Of a DNA stretch of 64,000 bases, positions 11,609 to 25,288 are shown in pieces. Source of the stretch: Baylisascaris procyonis (lineage: Eukaryota > Nematoda > Chromadorea > Rhabditida > Ascarididae); NCBI GenBank assembly GCA_037389465.1, contig JAZARR010000059.1, positions 1,456,001 through 1,520,000 of the forward strand, in the 5' to 3' direction. The notes under the pieces were generated by a model. That model saw only the letters and a program-made list of their open reading frames with translations. It searched no databases and was not told the DNA's origin. The stretch's first letter is position 1. Each line of letters begins with the position of its first letter. Position numbers and translations under genes: made by a program.

Positions 11609-11755
11609 CTTCTCGTGCATTTCGATGACGCTTTCGGTTGCAACAGATATGTCTGGCCACAGCATGAGCAGCACGGTGATGAGAAGCGGTGCATGGAATG
11701 GGGGTGGAACGGAGGGTATGTGTGCGTAACTAGTTGTTGAAGGAGGGCTACACCA
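11609..11755 (-). CDS. Possible signal-peptide exon (weak)
   Basis: On the minus strand, HAPLLITVLLMLWPDISVA is followed by TESVIEMHEK and a GTTTTA donor after 11609. It resembles a cleavable signal peptide, and an in-frame ATG lies at about 11755. Its phase 0 does not fit 9562-9448 well unless that exon starts at 9562. Offered only as a candidate 5' exon for the membrane-protein gene. Confidence 0.2.
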
Positions 11756-12053
11756 CATGCGGGTATTGAGTGTGTCGTTGTGGAATGAAGTGAGCCAATG
11801 AGCCACAGGGATTGGTTCGATGTTTGTTGTTGAATTTCCGCTGATTGGAGGAATGGCGCTCTTATGTCTGCGTCTGTGTACGCGTGAATTTCTGTCTGCC
11901 AAGCGTTTCAACTACATAACTGCTGAAGAAATTAGAGTCACAAAATTTGATTGGTATTGGGTGGATTTCCGATACCAACGCTCAAGCTGATCCATCAATT
12001 TTGCAAGGAATCATGGTCACTTGAAAGTGCTTAGAAACATTCATGCATTTTAC

Positions 12054-12240
12054 AACTGCTAGGGATTTCATTTCGCACAAATCGGGTCACAAAGAACAGA
12101 TTTTTTGCAGACGATTTGTCCAGGCATTTAGAACAGCCAAAATATGATTGTATTGTTGCGCACTGTTTATTATTTTCCGGCGATTCGTCAAACTGGTTGG
12201 TAAGGTCAGCGAAAGCGCAGAACGTATACCGCGTTAGTTT
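12054..12240 (-). CDS. Candidate exon, Cys-containing
   Basis: Acceptor GATGCCACAG, phase 0 start, then KLTRYTFCAFADLTNQFDES and CATIQSYFGCSKCLDKSSA. Donor candidates GTTGTA or GTAAAA leave phase 1. Four cysteines and good codon use suggest a real exon. It may be an upstream exon of the minus-strand membrane-protein gene, but a phase 1-to-0 exon linking it to 9562-9448 has not been found. Confidence 0.4.
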
Positions 12241-12309
12241 CTGTGGCATCACATGCACCCCATTGAGCGGACGGGCGTGAATCACGACCCGGCCGATTGC
12301 AAAATACAT

Positions 12310-15300
12310 CCAAATTTTTGAATGTCTTCCTGTAACTTGTTTAGAAGTTGATGTATAAAACTGAAATGCTGATACAATATGTCATCCCACTGTTGCATTA
12401 TGCTCAGCAAATTTTGTCACACTAGGCTCAGTCGCTCTCGATCAGATGGGTAGGTGGACGGATACGCACATCTTCATAAGTGCAGTGCTATCGTGGTCGA
12501 TCAGTCAGAAAAGAACGCGATTTGATCTTGTATAATATTGTATAATACACACACACATCCCATATAACATCGTGCCTCGAGGAGCAGCAGGTCAAGGTGA
12601 GAGAGACTCAATTTCTGCAGATGAAGTACGTTTTGTCTTCCTATTTGCCATTTAGCTGATCGCACAGAAAGCAATGTAAAGCCGCCATCCGTTTGTTGCC
12701 GTTAGAGATGCTAATGGCAAGGAAATTAACGCCACCAGATCAGAAGTCTAGGTTGTTTGGAGGCAACCGACTTATTACACTTAAAGGCTACCTTCGTTGA
12801 GGCTACCTGCTTGGATACTCAGTTGCTTATACGCTTTGTGGTTGCGTGGTGCAAGTGTGATGACATCAGCGTTTGATTTTCGGCACATATGCGTATTTTA
12901 TCACGTAGCTGTTAGTATCGCTCAGCGTAATTTTTATTTTTTGTGGGTGCATTGCTGAAGTGAATGTTTTATGATTATCGTGAATTTACAGTGTTCATAA
13001 ATCGTAGCAAGTGGAAAAACGCGCCAGGGAAGCTGCGCACTTTTGCATTCTAGTTACCTAACCACCAAATTACACCCCCTCCTCCCTCCAACGAATATTA
13101 AACATGTAAAGCAACGCTTTCATATCTTTACTAACCGGATTGCTAGCACGAATCTGCAGAAAGGTTTTTTTTTTCGCTACTCAATTGGTAAGAATGCAAA
13201 GTTCAAAAAAAAAATGCAAATTGTAATCTAGTGCTGCGACGAGTAGGAATGACTTATCACCGAAAAACGGAAATGTCATGTCTTGTCGGAAAAGAAGATA
13301 TTCGAAATGGAGTTTTATCAATAACACACCAAAAAGTACATGAAAAACGTTTCGGCAGGTTATGAGTGGAATTCTTCATAACAACTCAATGCCTTTTTGT
13401 GATAGCGTGAAATACTGACTTCAGAAAATGTTGGTACTAGAATGTTGTTCTATTACGAGTAATGAATGTGCTCAACGAATAAATCTAAGGGATTACAAAA
13501 TGAGAAATATTACACTAACAAATTTTTGCTCAAATGAATGCTAATTTCATTCTCCGTTGACAATTCCTTGAGTTCTCGATACGTCCTTCTACGCTCATCT
13601 CGTCATAAACGAAATATAGCGTTCGAGACTCAACTTTTTATGTGCAAACATCAAGCACTATTGAATATATTCTTGGAAGTGTATTATGCAGACGGATGCA
13701 TTCTTACTGCAATACTACATGAGCAATAAATAAATTTATTGGTCTCAGCATTGTTTATGCAAAATTATGCGAACATTTACGGAATCAATTTGTGCCAGAA
13801 GAGAGAATATACCAAAAATGTTTTATTCTCATTATCGGCACTTCAGTGGACTGGACTTGTCAGTGAAATGATATTCCTGTGAAAAACTGTTTTGCATTAT
13901 TTGAAGTGGATTAGATGCTAAAGATCGCCTCATTTTTAATATACCACAATGCAGTCACATTTATCGATAACGTCAATCTGTCGCAACGTGTTATTTGGCT
14001 GTAGATAGTGTGCTGATATACATTATTGATCGTTTGAAAGGATTCGTTAACAGCAATAGGCGCACATATCTTTAATGCTCAATATACAAAGCTATCATTG
14101 TTGACTGTTTATCTTTTAAACATCTTGTTTAATTAGCGTTAACGTGAGAATTATCGCAACTGATAAGCTTTGTATGAAAGATCCTTGCAGAGTTAGTCTT
14201 TTGCAAAACATTCCTTATAATCGTGAGAATATTTAAAGAATTGAAACGAGGGGGGATTTTATAATATTAACTCACTTGTGCTGTCAATTGGTGAATTGAA
14301 GAGGTTTGATTGGCTTTGATAATTTGATAACGTTTTTGCAAATCGACCCATATTTCGCACCTTTTTTAAATTAGACAGTTTATCGACCTATGCGGAATCA
14401 ATTTATGATTCGATGTGCAAATGAGTACGCAAGGTGTATTGGTTGTGGAAGTCATGAAAGGTGATCCTTGACACGGACAATTTCCTCTCAAATTGTTCAG
14501 TGCCTTTGTTCGATCGCTGTCCACTTCCTTGAGACGTCAATTATAGCTGAAAATAGTCTCATGAAATGGGTGTATTATCTATGAAGCTGGTAACGGTATG
14601 TGGAAAAGGGTAGCAAAGTGGCGATAGCAATCTTTTTAGGGATCCATTGAAAATTTACCAATACTAATATCGTCGTAGCCATCTTTTAGGGTATAAAATA
14701 AAAGTGAAGGATTTTTTTTGATTTCAGTTTTTTAAGCGAATGATTTTTCGTCGTAATGGTGGCTAGTGTATGGATAAATCGTGTTTCTGCTGGATATTTG
14801 TTAATGAAATTAGATTCAAAATGAGAAAACTTTGATTTCTAAAAAGTTTTACAAAACGCAGCAGATTAGATGGAATACTGGTAAACATATTTGCTGTACA
14901 AGGAAAACATTGATGTTCTCGTTGTATTGCCTTCTTTCACTTCTGTGCTTCTAATGAAAATACCATATCCAGAGTAAGAGATTTCCTCGTGATTACTAAA
15001 TTTCTCTGATATACTGCCATGTAATCTCGATTGAATTGACCGAATAAATGGTTTATAGGGTTTTCACTTCAAAAAGAAAAAAAAAAAACCTTTGAATGTA
15101 TCGTATCTTTAGCCTCTTCTATTATCTATATTCGTGTACTGTTGATTCGTACAACGGAGCGGAAATGTTCATGTAACAAATTGTTGCGAGTTATCAATTT
15201 AATGGCGTTGTACTTACGCTCCATCGACCTTTACTGAAAGCATCGTTGAAGTCGAGCGTAATATTGTTGCCTTTATTATTGAAATTTTCTATCGTATATT

Positions 15301-15512
15301 GAATGGTGCACGTAAAGAGCATCATCGATGAATAGCAGCATATACAATTTTTGCAATGCTTTTGTAATGCTCACATTAACCATCTTATGAGATGCTATAA
15401 AAGCGATAATTGTCATCAAGAACGGCGTAGTGCAAGCGTCGTCTGTTACCGAGTCCGCCACCAATTTTTTAAGGTTCGAATGAGATCTTAGCCTCGACAA
15501 AGGTCATTTTAC
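12310..15512. other. No defensible gene
   Basis: AT-rich sequence with short frames only. It includes a minus frame at 15276-15500 (NLKKLVADSVTDDACTTPFL) that looks coding, but its boundaries do not match the phase of the neighbouring exon at 15588-15513. Confidence 0.35.
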
Positions 15513-15588
15513 CTCGATACAACCTAGATTAGCTTGAAAGGGAATCTTCAAGAGAGTCGCGCTGGAGGCGATGCCCTCAGCAGATGCA
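15513..15588 (-). CDS. Candidate internal exon
   Basis: Strong acceptor TTTACCTTCCAG and donor GAG|GTAAAA. Only phase 2 is open, giving ASAEGIASSATLLKIPFQAN and LGCIE. It probably belongs with the exon at 15909-15739, but their phases (0 versus 2) do not join directly, so a small exon or an alternative donor is missing. Confidence 0.45.
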
Positions 15589-15738
15589 CTGGAAGGTAAA
15601 GAATAATCCATAAAATGGAAAACCAACTAGTGGTAATGCTTAGAGATTTTCTCCACCTTTAAATGCCCATACTCTCTTTGAAGTCCAGATATCAAGGTCA
15701 TTGGTATGAAGGATCATAAAAAATGTTTTACATTTTAC

Positions 15739-15909
15739 CATCATATTTTTAAGTTCTTTGTGGTTCTGCAGTTGAAACTTCCTGACAAACAGATTTACCC
15801 AAACGGCGCTATCATCTGCTGTGAGAGATTTCCTGTTTCCTCTTGAGCAAGCATAAAAACGCTTGATCTTTCTCAGGGCATTATGATCACTGGTTTTCGT
15901 GATGCGCAT
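15739..15909 (-). CDS. Candidate exon, possibly first coding exon
   Basis: A minus frame of 57 codons reads MRITKTSDHNALRKIKRFYA, then TADDSAVWVNLFVRKFQLQN, ending at donor ATG|GTAAAA. An acceptor (TTACTTATAG) about 37 bp upstream of the ATG, with an in-frame stop between them, suggests a spliced or trans-spliced leader junction before a start codon. The Trp-Val-Asn-Leu-Phe-Val-Arg segment vaguely recalls SMP lipid-transfer domains, but that is too weak for a call. Confidence 0.45.
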
Positions 15910-16114
15910 CCATCAGAGGTTAGCAGGCAGTGGCAAGTTGCCTATAAGTAAATGAACTGACTAACACCTTCAATGCAAAAAGACTACTACAGTTTATACA
16001 ATAAAAGGTACTCACTGATCGTCTTGATGATAGAATTATCGCTGTTCGTATTTGTCGCAACTGTTGCCCCTCATCCTTTCTTCTTGTGGATAATATATAT
16101 TTGTGATAAAACAA

Positions 16115-19100
16115 GAATGTCCTCCAAATGAAATGAATATTCCTCCCACAAATTGAGGCATATTATCGGAACAATATAATTATCATTGACGTGAAAGATT
16201 TATTGTCGTTCGAAATTCGTGTTGTGCAAATGTGCACATTTTCCACACCATCTGTTCGTCCTCAATTATTGCCTTTTGGCAGGCATTTGCACTCTTTTTC
16301 GACCCGTTGAATCTTGACGGTAACCTCACATACGGCGAAATGTCACCACAATGCAGTTTACAAGTCCAAATTTATAAAATCACTCGCTGATGTCGAGCAG
16401 TAACTCGCTTCATATTATTCGCATATTACAACGCGGCTCTAAAAATCGTCGTCCGCGAAATTCAAATCGTATAACCACATCCTCGCGGAATAGAAACGAA
16501 TTTGTAGGGCTGCACTATATCGACCGATCGGGATGCTGCATTTGCATACTTGAATTTGGCGTGAATACCGTGAAAAATTTGAATATTCTAGTTCACTTAC
16601 CCTAAGTGTGCTATGTCACGGCCTTATTTCAAGTTTACAGCTCGTGGCATGCGAAAAAGAACATGTCGAATTTTTCGTTGGGTGGGAATAAATTCGAATT
16701 CGTGGGTCGAGTACCTCCGGCACAGCGATAATGGTTGCTCATTTAAGCATTATTTGAATTAAGTTACATTTAAAGTCACATTCCGCTCTCACTCCCTACT
16801 CTTCGATTGCAATAAAGAGAAAAATACCCTTTTCATATAATAAGGAAGGCATATTTTCTATACCTTCTTTCCAGCGCTAGTTCAACCGCCTATGGGAAGA
16901 TGAAGGAAAAATGTCCGTATATAATCTGAATACATTCTACCTCTTTTCAATCTTCTTTCGCTGATCTATGCTTTGTCGGAGTTCAGCTGAGTTACACTGC
17001 ATAACGATAACTGCCTGCATATATGCTCAACAAATTCAAAGTTAGGCCAACTCAGTTTGAACCTCCAAACACAGCTGCATAATTGTAACGATTCTGATCG
17101 TAGAGCAGCTCGATTATTATTGTAGAGCAGCTAGATGTGACCATAGAGCAGTTTGACTATGATCGTAGAACAGTGTGCACTATGAAATGCTTTTGTAAGT
17201 GTCATTTTGATGCTATGAGTAGGATATATAAGAACTATTATTGCCCACTTTGATTCAGTGTTGATTCGTTCGTTCGTGGGAGTTCTTCGTTGTTTTTTCG
17301 TCCGTTGATCCAGAGTGGGGCTGCGTTTCGACTAATAAAGGTGTTTGGTTTTATCAACGTGCTCGACAAGGAACTGGTGGCCCGATAAGGATATCGGTGT
17401 GCATGTATGTCTATTGTGTGTGGGCGGGAGCCTGGGTGGATGGCTGAGTTCTCGGGCCAACATTTACACATTGAAATGGCTTCCACATGCGCGTCTACAA
17501 AATTCATGTTTTTTTGAAAATCCAAATCCATTCGTTTGGCCACACGGTTATTGTGTAATACTAACTGTTATAATGTTTGTGGAAACTGTAATAATGTTTT
17601 GGCACAGCTAAAGTTGCGCCATGACATTTTTACGCCTCCACTTTGGAAGAGGAACAATTGCTTATCGGCAACGTTCAATTTCGTCGCAAATATACTGAAG
17701 GAATCTCTCTTTCTGTGTGGTGTTGATGGATAATAACGTTGTCGAACCTGTTTCAGAGGTGCAAGCCGGAATATTTCATGGAATAAGAAACATCATTTCA
17801 GTTATCAATGCCTCAGAATAAGATTTATACTTTTTCCTGTTAATACGTGAGTGCAACAAGCAATGTTAAATAAAGCACACTTATACGTAAGACAATATAA
17901 ATAGCGTTGACAAGAGCGTAATTGAAATCGACTAAATGGTTGCTCGTGGAAAAAGACGGTAAAAAACAAGTCGTTCTACTAGGAAGAAAGAGTGAAATTG
18001 ACGGTTTCAAAATTCCTTTGTGATTGTTACACTTATGGATTCATTACACTGCATTTGCCTATGTTTGTGTAACTGTCCGTAAATTGAAGTGGACGTGCCA
18101 AACTATTCTTCGCTCTATATCAGCTGTGTAATAAGGGCTCTGCCAAAATGTCTTAATTCTTCTAATAACTATACTGCGTGCTTGACTATAAAAGTCACAC
18201 GGTGAACACGAATTTCTGCTCTGATTCGTTTGCATGTTTTATTGGAATTCGTTAGATCAGTGATCGTTTATTGTTGTCACTCTAAACTGTTGATAATCAA
18301 ATGTATGAACCACTCTCTGCATCAGATCTTTCACCAATGTTTTTAAAAGGAAATTTCGATGAGTTTCCAAGTTCATTTGCATCCATTTTTTATTCGTATA
18401 TGCGGGTCTGTTTATATTTAGTAATATTTTTTGATGCCTCCCTCTAAATTTGCATAAAGAGGTCTTATGGGGCATGATTTTAGATTGTTTATGGGTGTCC
18501 ATGGTGCTTGGCTTGTGGCGGTCTGCACACTTTCTGCTTCTTCCTTGGCTGAATCACTGTTCGACGTTCTCTTATATGGAGAAAGCATAAAAGGAATGGT
18601 TTATGTGAGTTGTTTCATATTTTTTGCCGCATGCTAATTGAGATCAGCAGTAACGGCTGCGAGGTAATACGCATGGTGATCTCTGCACATCTCGATCAGT
18701 TACGAGAATACTCAGACAACAATTCAGTGCCTAATAATCAATCAACAGATCAGAAAAATCCGCTACTGAAAACTCATTATTGCGTTTATAATAGGAACAG
18801 AATCTCCTCGTAACTCCGGATAAACGAAACCCACAAAACCAGATGTCCATGATATCGGTCAAATTTCGTGCTTTCATTCTTGTCTATTTAGGATTACAGA
18901 ACAAACGCATACATGCAAGGAAACGTTACTTCCTTGAGACGTTTGTAAAAACTTGCAGAAACAAGCATAGTAACTGTGGCAACTGTTTTCAATTTCATGT
19001 CAAAGTATACTACGGAATCGTTGCATCTGAAAGTGTGCATATGTCGGTGTATGTTTGGTCGTCCATCTGCCGCTTGGTACAGTTACGTTGTCAGGAATGT

Positions 19101-19856
19101 TATGACGATGCGACTTGGTAGGTATAGTTATTTATATTGTGGATATTCACATACCCGATTTCATATTAATTTAATAACTTTCGAAAGATTTACCTTCATT
19201 AAATAAGGTCCATTTATGTGAATATTTGTATGAGCAAGTATTTCACAGTTGATCGCGCATTGAATGGGAAAAAATGTTTAGCAAAGCATTTGTATGATCA
19301 TGGTGTGGTTGAAAAATTGATTCACTATTGTGCATTTTTCTTTATTTTTCAGGAGATATTTTGCATCAGCCTAAAAGGCCGAAGTATAAACGAATTCATC
19401 AAGCCTTCCTAGCATGCTTTCTGTTTTTCTTTTTTGTTTTTTGCTTCCTAAATTCGTCTTGTCTGAATGCTATTCTGGTGGAAACCACACTATTTGACTC
19501 CACTTTAGGTGATGGAACTGTTTGCTGTGAGGTGTTTATCTTGCGGTGGACATTGCTCCAAAATGACAGCTAGTGGAGAACAGGAATTGACGAATGCTGC
19601 GTCTGTGGGGAATAGTGGTGTTATTTTGAAGATTAATGGTCAAAAGCAAAGATAGTCGCTGTGAAGGAAGCATTAAAAAAGAAAATAGCTGTATCATCAT
19701 TAAAGAAAATAAAATATTTTAAAATATCAGAAGTGAAAGCGATAGAGGGTAAATAGTAGTTACTCGCCTGTAGTACATTTCACTTTCAATCTCAGCAAGA
19801 GGCAGGGAGGAGGGAATCTTTGAATTAGCCTCGTTACAGTTTTGTGCTTTTTGCAG
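16115..19856. other. Mostly non-coding; a few weak open segments
   Basis: Weak candidates are a plus frame at 16390-16605 (MSSSNSLHIIRILQRGSKNR, basic and Ser-rich), a minus frame at 18257-18502, and a strong acceptor at 19352 (TTTATTTTTCAG) followed by a hydrophobic stretch (FLACFLFFFFVFCFLNSSCL). The last could be a signal-peptide exon of the SOD-like gene downstream, but no Met and no phase-compatible donor were found. Confidence 0.3.
17094..17175 (+). repeat. Degenerate tandem repeat, about 26-bp unit
   Basis: Four imperfect copies built around TAGARCAGYT preceded by GATCG, ATTG or ACCA. Intergenic or intronic, no coding potential. Confidence 0.65.
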
Positions 19857-20093
19857 GTCAGACCCGTGGATGATGAACACTACGAGTTAAATTTCCAGTT
19901 TGCAGAACGACCACCGTCGATAAGTGTTTCAGTGCACGCGATTGGCGTTGAATACACATCTACCTTGCGGAACCAGCACTGCGACCAAGCGTTGCATAGC
20001 CCACGCATTGCACAAATTGAAAGCCTTAGTGGTGCAAGAATCAAGATGAAGCAGCTTATTGCACACACCATTGTAATTAGTGACGATCAACAG
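19857..20093 (+). CDS. SOD-like gene exon (first one recognised)
   Basis: Acceptor CTTTTTGCAG, donor CAG|GTTCGT, 79 codons, phase 0 to 0. It contains FAERPPSISVSVHAIGVEY and LIAHTIVISDDQQ, the strand that precedes the Cys motif in the next exon. Where Cu/Zn SOD has 'LVVH', this has 'IVIS', so the copper ligand is lost. Confidence 0.75.
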
Positions 20094-23000
20094 GTTCGTA
20101 AGAGATGAGGGGCTTTTTGTCGGTTTTGTTCGTTTGTTTTGATCAGCCGATTTGGCCTGTCGCTTTGTTATTGCCAACTGCCAGTGGAAAATGAAAATGA
20201 ACGCAATTGAAGAAGCAGAAAATGCGGATTCCATAGCAACGAGAAAAGGCATCATGCATGTTCAGCACACATATGCAGCTTTCCTCCTGTTATATCTCGG
20301 TGTTTACTATTCCACTAAATAAGAAATGAGCCGATTGTCCAAACTGGTTAGAATTATTAGAGTGAAAGAGGAGGGGAAGCGTAAATTCAGTGCATTAGAA
20401 AAGTCCCGTATATCCGTTCCGGTTGAGTATTTATTCGTTAGCGTGGAAGTCAAGACTTTTTATCTCCTTGCCTACCTCATGGCCCGCTTTCTCAAGCATA
20501 ATCATCACTCCCTGTCTGAGCTCGCCGACGTTTCATGGCTTTTGCAGTTTTTTGTAGGACGCATTACAGGGACATCGCGTTTATCAGTATCTATGTCTGC
20601 GTGAATGTTCCTGCCTGTCTGTTCCATGTTTTCTACTCGATACCCTCAGAGCATATAGTGATATAATTTGGTGAACATAACATACTCTCTTTGCGATGCT
20701 TTTCCAAGTTCTATTTCCTATCTGTTGATAATCTTCCAGTCGAATTTTTTGTGCATCTAAGTTTTGTCGTAGGCTAAGAACAAATTTTTATGAGCATTGA
20801 TGCAGTTGTCGGTATCGTTTGAAAGCGCATTAAAGCTGTTTTGCAGTTTCTTAGAGAAATTACTGTAATCGGTTGTCTAAGTGAAAGCACTCACTATTAG
20901 CCGGCTTTCTGCTGAACCGTCTTTGTGTTTTATCGGTCTCGTTTTTAAACACTTTTTTTCAGAAAATTATGGGACCTTCATTTCTATGCTAATGCATATG
21001 TTGGTCCATTCTGTAGTCTGAACTCTTTAACTATACAAGCTGGATGCATGAAGTTTGTTTCCTATTACCTCCACCCATTTCAAGTCTCTGGATAATTCTT
21101 CCATTCAGTTGATTTGTAACGGAAGAGTTATTGATAATAAAAGGTGTGCGGCAAACTTTCATATTAACCCCTTGGAATTTCAAGTTTTCCTCCCACAACC
21201 GGATCAGGTGCGGTACAAATGCAATTTTTTGACCGGAGCTTCGTTAGGAACCACAATATTAGGAGCGCACAATTTTTCAAATGTCTATCACCAGTTGAAC
21301 TCGCTGGCGGAATCACAAGAGCGCATTTCGTGCTATTCTTCGTGGCGTGCTTCCTCACCACTTTCGAATGACGGTCGTTTCGTTTGTGGTGGAAACATCG
21401 TGTGTTCGATTCTTCCTCCTTCCCCTTTCGAAAGCTTTTACCCACGCCCTTAAATGTAGTGCTAAAAAAGTAAAGCACAGAATTACTGACGTTGTCATAC
21501 TGAAGTCAGTTAAAAAGCATCAATTTCAGGCTTACGCATGTGCCACAGTGCTACCTGGCGATGCCACTCTTTTGAAGGCATCCTTTGACTCAACGACAAT
21601 CGCTGGTGACCTTTACGTCATTCCAATTGAGGGCCAAATCAGACTGCTTCCCAGCTTGCGCTCGATCATCACACCACAGGTTCCTTTTTCACTGTTTATC
21701 TACGACACTTAAAACCATTTTTCTGTTCATTCATAAGGCGTCTGCTTTCGTTTTACGTTTTTAATTTGTATATGCACAGCCAGCCGTTGTCCGAAACGTT
21801 CACGGAGATGATATTCATCAGAAGCAGTTCACTGTGGGAAATTTTAGGCACTGCAAAGATCCTCTCAGTATTGTGGAGTGTCGAGAAAACATTTTTGAAA
21901 GGGAGGAATTACTGTACGAAATTACCGTGCTTGAGATCGCTTTCAGGACCTTCAAGATTCGCCAAGTAGCATAAGCTGGGCGTTTGTTGAGAGTTGCGAT
22001 GTACAGGGTGTACCTCAGTCAAGCTCAGATGTGGAGCTGCTTATCGATGACCATCGAACGGTATCAATATACACGGGCGGCTCCAATATATCGTTGAGTG
22101 CTTTCGAACTTTTCGTTGATTCGAAGCCAGCCGCATGTGCACCACTCAAAAGTCAGTTCCTATTTACTGATTTCGCAGTTTCAGAATGCCTAAATAGAAA
22201 GATCTACTTCCGTTCCGTTGAATTAGTCGTAAAATCCTTCATGAATGGCTGAGAACGACTAAATGCTTAAAATGCAATATATTGCGGTCCTAGAAAGGGG
22301 ATGGGGAAGGTGGAAGAGTGGGAGGAGATTGTTGTACCATTTTTAAGAAATGAGTCGGCCTCACCTTGGAGCAGTTCACGCAGAAATAGTGTGCTATGCA
22401 TACGCTTTTCAGGAGTGAAGCCGAGGTTGATGAGAGCTGGGAATACGGTATTCGAGCAGGCGCATGTATTTGATCCTCTAAAAAGCTCACCACCATTGCA
22501 ACAAGTTCGTATTGCAAGCAGCTGCTCAGCAAACAACACAACTCTTCAGGGATTTAAAGGCTACTTCCCTATGCTTACGACTTTCGGCACTGAAACAATA
22601 ATGCTAAAGGTATTGCTGTTTTTTGAAATTTATTATCACATAAATGAACTATTCATTTGCCAGTAACATTTGCCACTGAATGTTTTCTGACAGAAACTCC
22701 TCAACGAGTGGTTCATCGGTGAGATGCAGCGAAATCCCTCGAGAACTTTAAAGCGGAGAGAAGTATCGAAAGTATGATGAAAGTGTGATACATCGTATAA
22801 CGTCGAACATATCTCCTCCGTAATATAACGATTCTCTCTCGAAGGGAGTGCAATGTTAGGAGAGGAGTGAAGCGGTCGCTTCTTGAAGAAGATAACAATG
22901 CAAAATACGGATATTTAATGGAGGGTCGGCGAATTTTGAACTGATGAAAATAAGCTTTTTTTTTAGTCGGAGGGATTTTGAATTCGATGGACCAACTTGT

Positions 23001-25232
23001 GGAGGTATAGAGGAGTGAGGCTTCATTCCGAAGGGAAACTAGGTGACAGGAAAGGGGTGGTGCTCATTGCAGTTTCCACTGCGGATGGGAAGAGATCCCG
23101 GGGTTCTGCTTCCGTTTCTGTTGCGTTATCCATCTACTCCCTACATTATTTTCATCTATGCTATCTCAACCCCTACACTGTTCGTAAGTGTACCTCCCAT
23201 CTAGACACATCAGTACTCGATAGCACATTTTCGCATATGTAGAGGATGCGAAAGAGATAGCGACAGGTGCTTATGTAAAGGTAAGATAGTGGGGGATTCG
23301 AAATTGCAGAAGATAATGTAACGTTTTTTCCAAACTCTAACAATAAAATTATAAAGCTAGTCAGTGATTTTTAAGCAGTGTGATATATTCATCTTTTGGG
23401 AGTGTGGTCATAAAGTGAACGTTAAGAACTGACAAAATCAACTCACAAGAAAACATCGATTTTCAAAGTGTGTTTTGCTGTGCGGACGATTCCTGTCGTA
23501 CTAATGGAAGAGACGGAGGAAGACAAATGGAGAATCGCTGTCGAGCTCATAAGAAAAACCATCCTGTAATTTGAATTTGTAGAGAGCTTAGATTCAAGGG
23601 TTAAATTTCAGAAAGTGATTAACGGAAATGAATGTTCGACAATTATTCCCGAATTCGAGACGCATTCGGCAATTGCGTACTTCACACATCCGGTTGTGGG
23701 TAATGTGATTTTGGTGGATGTTGATGGTGTGATTTTCTTAGTGAGTAATCTACGCACTCACTTCGATGATTCAACTGTACTCGCAACCGTTCAGGTGAGT
23801 TTCATAATTTCATTAGGCAGCAATGAGTACATTTCGCAACACGAATTTTCGGATAACGGCGACGGCCAAAAATTACGACTAATCGGTGCACATTCCAGTG
23901 TATTTTAAAAAATTCCAGGAGTAGGTCCTGTTTGCTAGGAAGTCAGTCAACAAGGAAAAGAAGAACGAATTGCAATGGGCATCGCACAATGTTTGAATGT
24001 TGAAGAGGGCTTTGGGTTTCTGCGATCCTCAAGAGAGATGATGACGTGAATCTGCGGCCGTAAAGTTTCGATTTGTGCACTGATATCAGAGTTTTTTCGA
24101 AGCATACATCAGCCTTATTATATGTATTACTCACTTTAAAGGATTCTTCGATTTTTTCGCTGAACACAAATCTGTAAAAATCGTCAGATATTTTCTCAAG
24201 CTGTGAGGAATCAGCGAGGTATCAAATTTACTCAACACGGATTGCTAGCAGATCAGAGTGAGGAAGTTAGGAGTCAGTAAGAAATGAGGATAAGAGGGCG
24301 GGCGACAAAAATGTAGTTGTACATATATGCGTGAAGGTGTGTGTTTGTCTATATGTATGCTGGCTATAGCTCCCGAATATTTGAAAGTAATGTTATAAAC
24401 AGCATTTGATGTTGTTTTCTACGGTCATCGATCAACTTCCAAAAAATTATAGTTGCTTACATTTCGCTTTTGATGAGGTTTTCATCCTGTAGCGGTCAGG
24501 TCATGGGAATATGGAGGCACACGGGTCCTTCGTCGTTTCAAAAAGCGTCTGTGTATTTTATTTGTAATAAGTAATATGTAAAAACGAACGCAACTCAGCT
24601 AGTCGCATACGAGTTGTTGATGATGTGAGTGTTGCAGATATCTCCGACTTGGGTTGATCCAGCCGGTTGCCCGCAATATTTTCGTGCATGCAATGGTTGT
24701 CAGGTGGCTGAACATGTCGCTGAAGTTAAAGGCCGCAATACCACACAGGGTCAGACAACGATGATTTATCCTTCAATTTATTAATTGCCCTTTTTTGTGG
24801 TGAATAAGCTGCAACCAGAACAATAGGTTGGTGAATTCCATGACTTACGAGGTTTACAATAAGATCTAGCAATTCAATTTAGCTTGTCTTGCAAATTTTT
24901 TCTCGCAAGTCAGGGTAAGAAAACCGGAAAAAACATTATGAGAGAGGAGCTGGATTGAGAAGGAAAATTCGTTCGAAGTGTGCTAGGGATGTGGTCGTTT
25001 AAGTGACAGACTGGCTATTTTAAAGCTGCAGAAAGAAGAAATTTTAGCTGACATCTGATGCTTTGTTATGTTATAGTCATGGGCCATGAAATAATGAACT
25101 TTGCGTAATCTCGAAGTGCTAACTGAATAAAGCATAGCAGGACGAAACGAAGTTGGCGGTCTGAAGGCACTCATGAGTTCCAAATTTACTTCCATTCGAT
25201 GAAAAGCATGTTTGCGTTTGCGAAATAACAGA

Positions 25233-25288
<56 letters not shown>

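Noticed and set aside
21055..21453. 132-codon plus open frame between two SOD-like exons
   Set aside because: The flanking exons join in phase 0 and complete the SOD-like strand-plus-Cys motif, so this lies in an intron. It has no paired splice sites.
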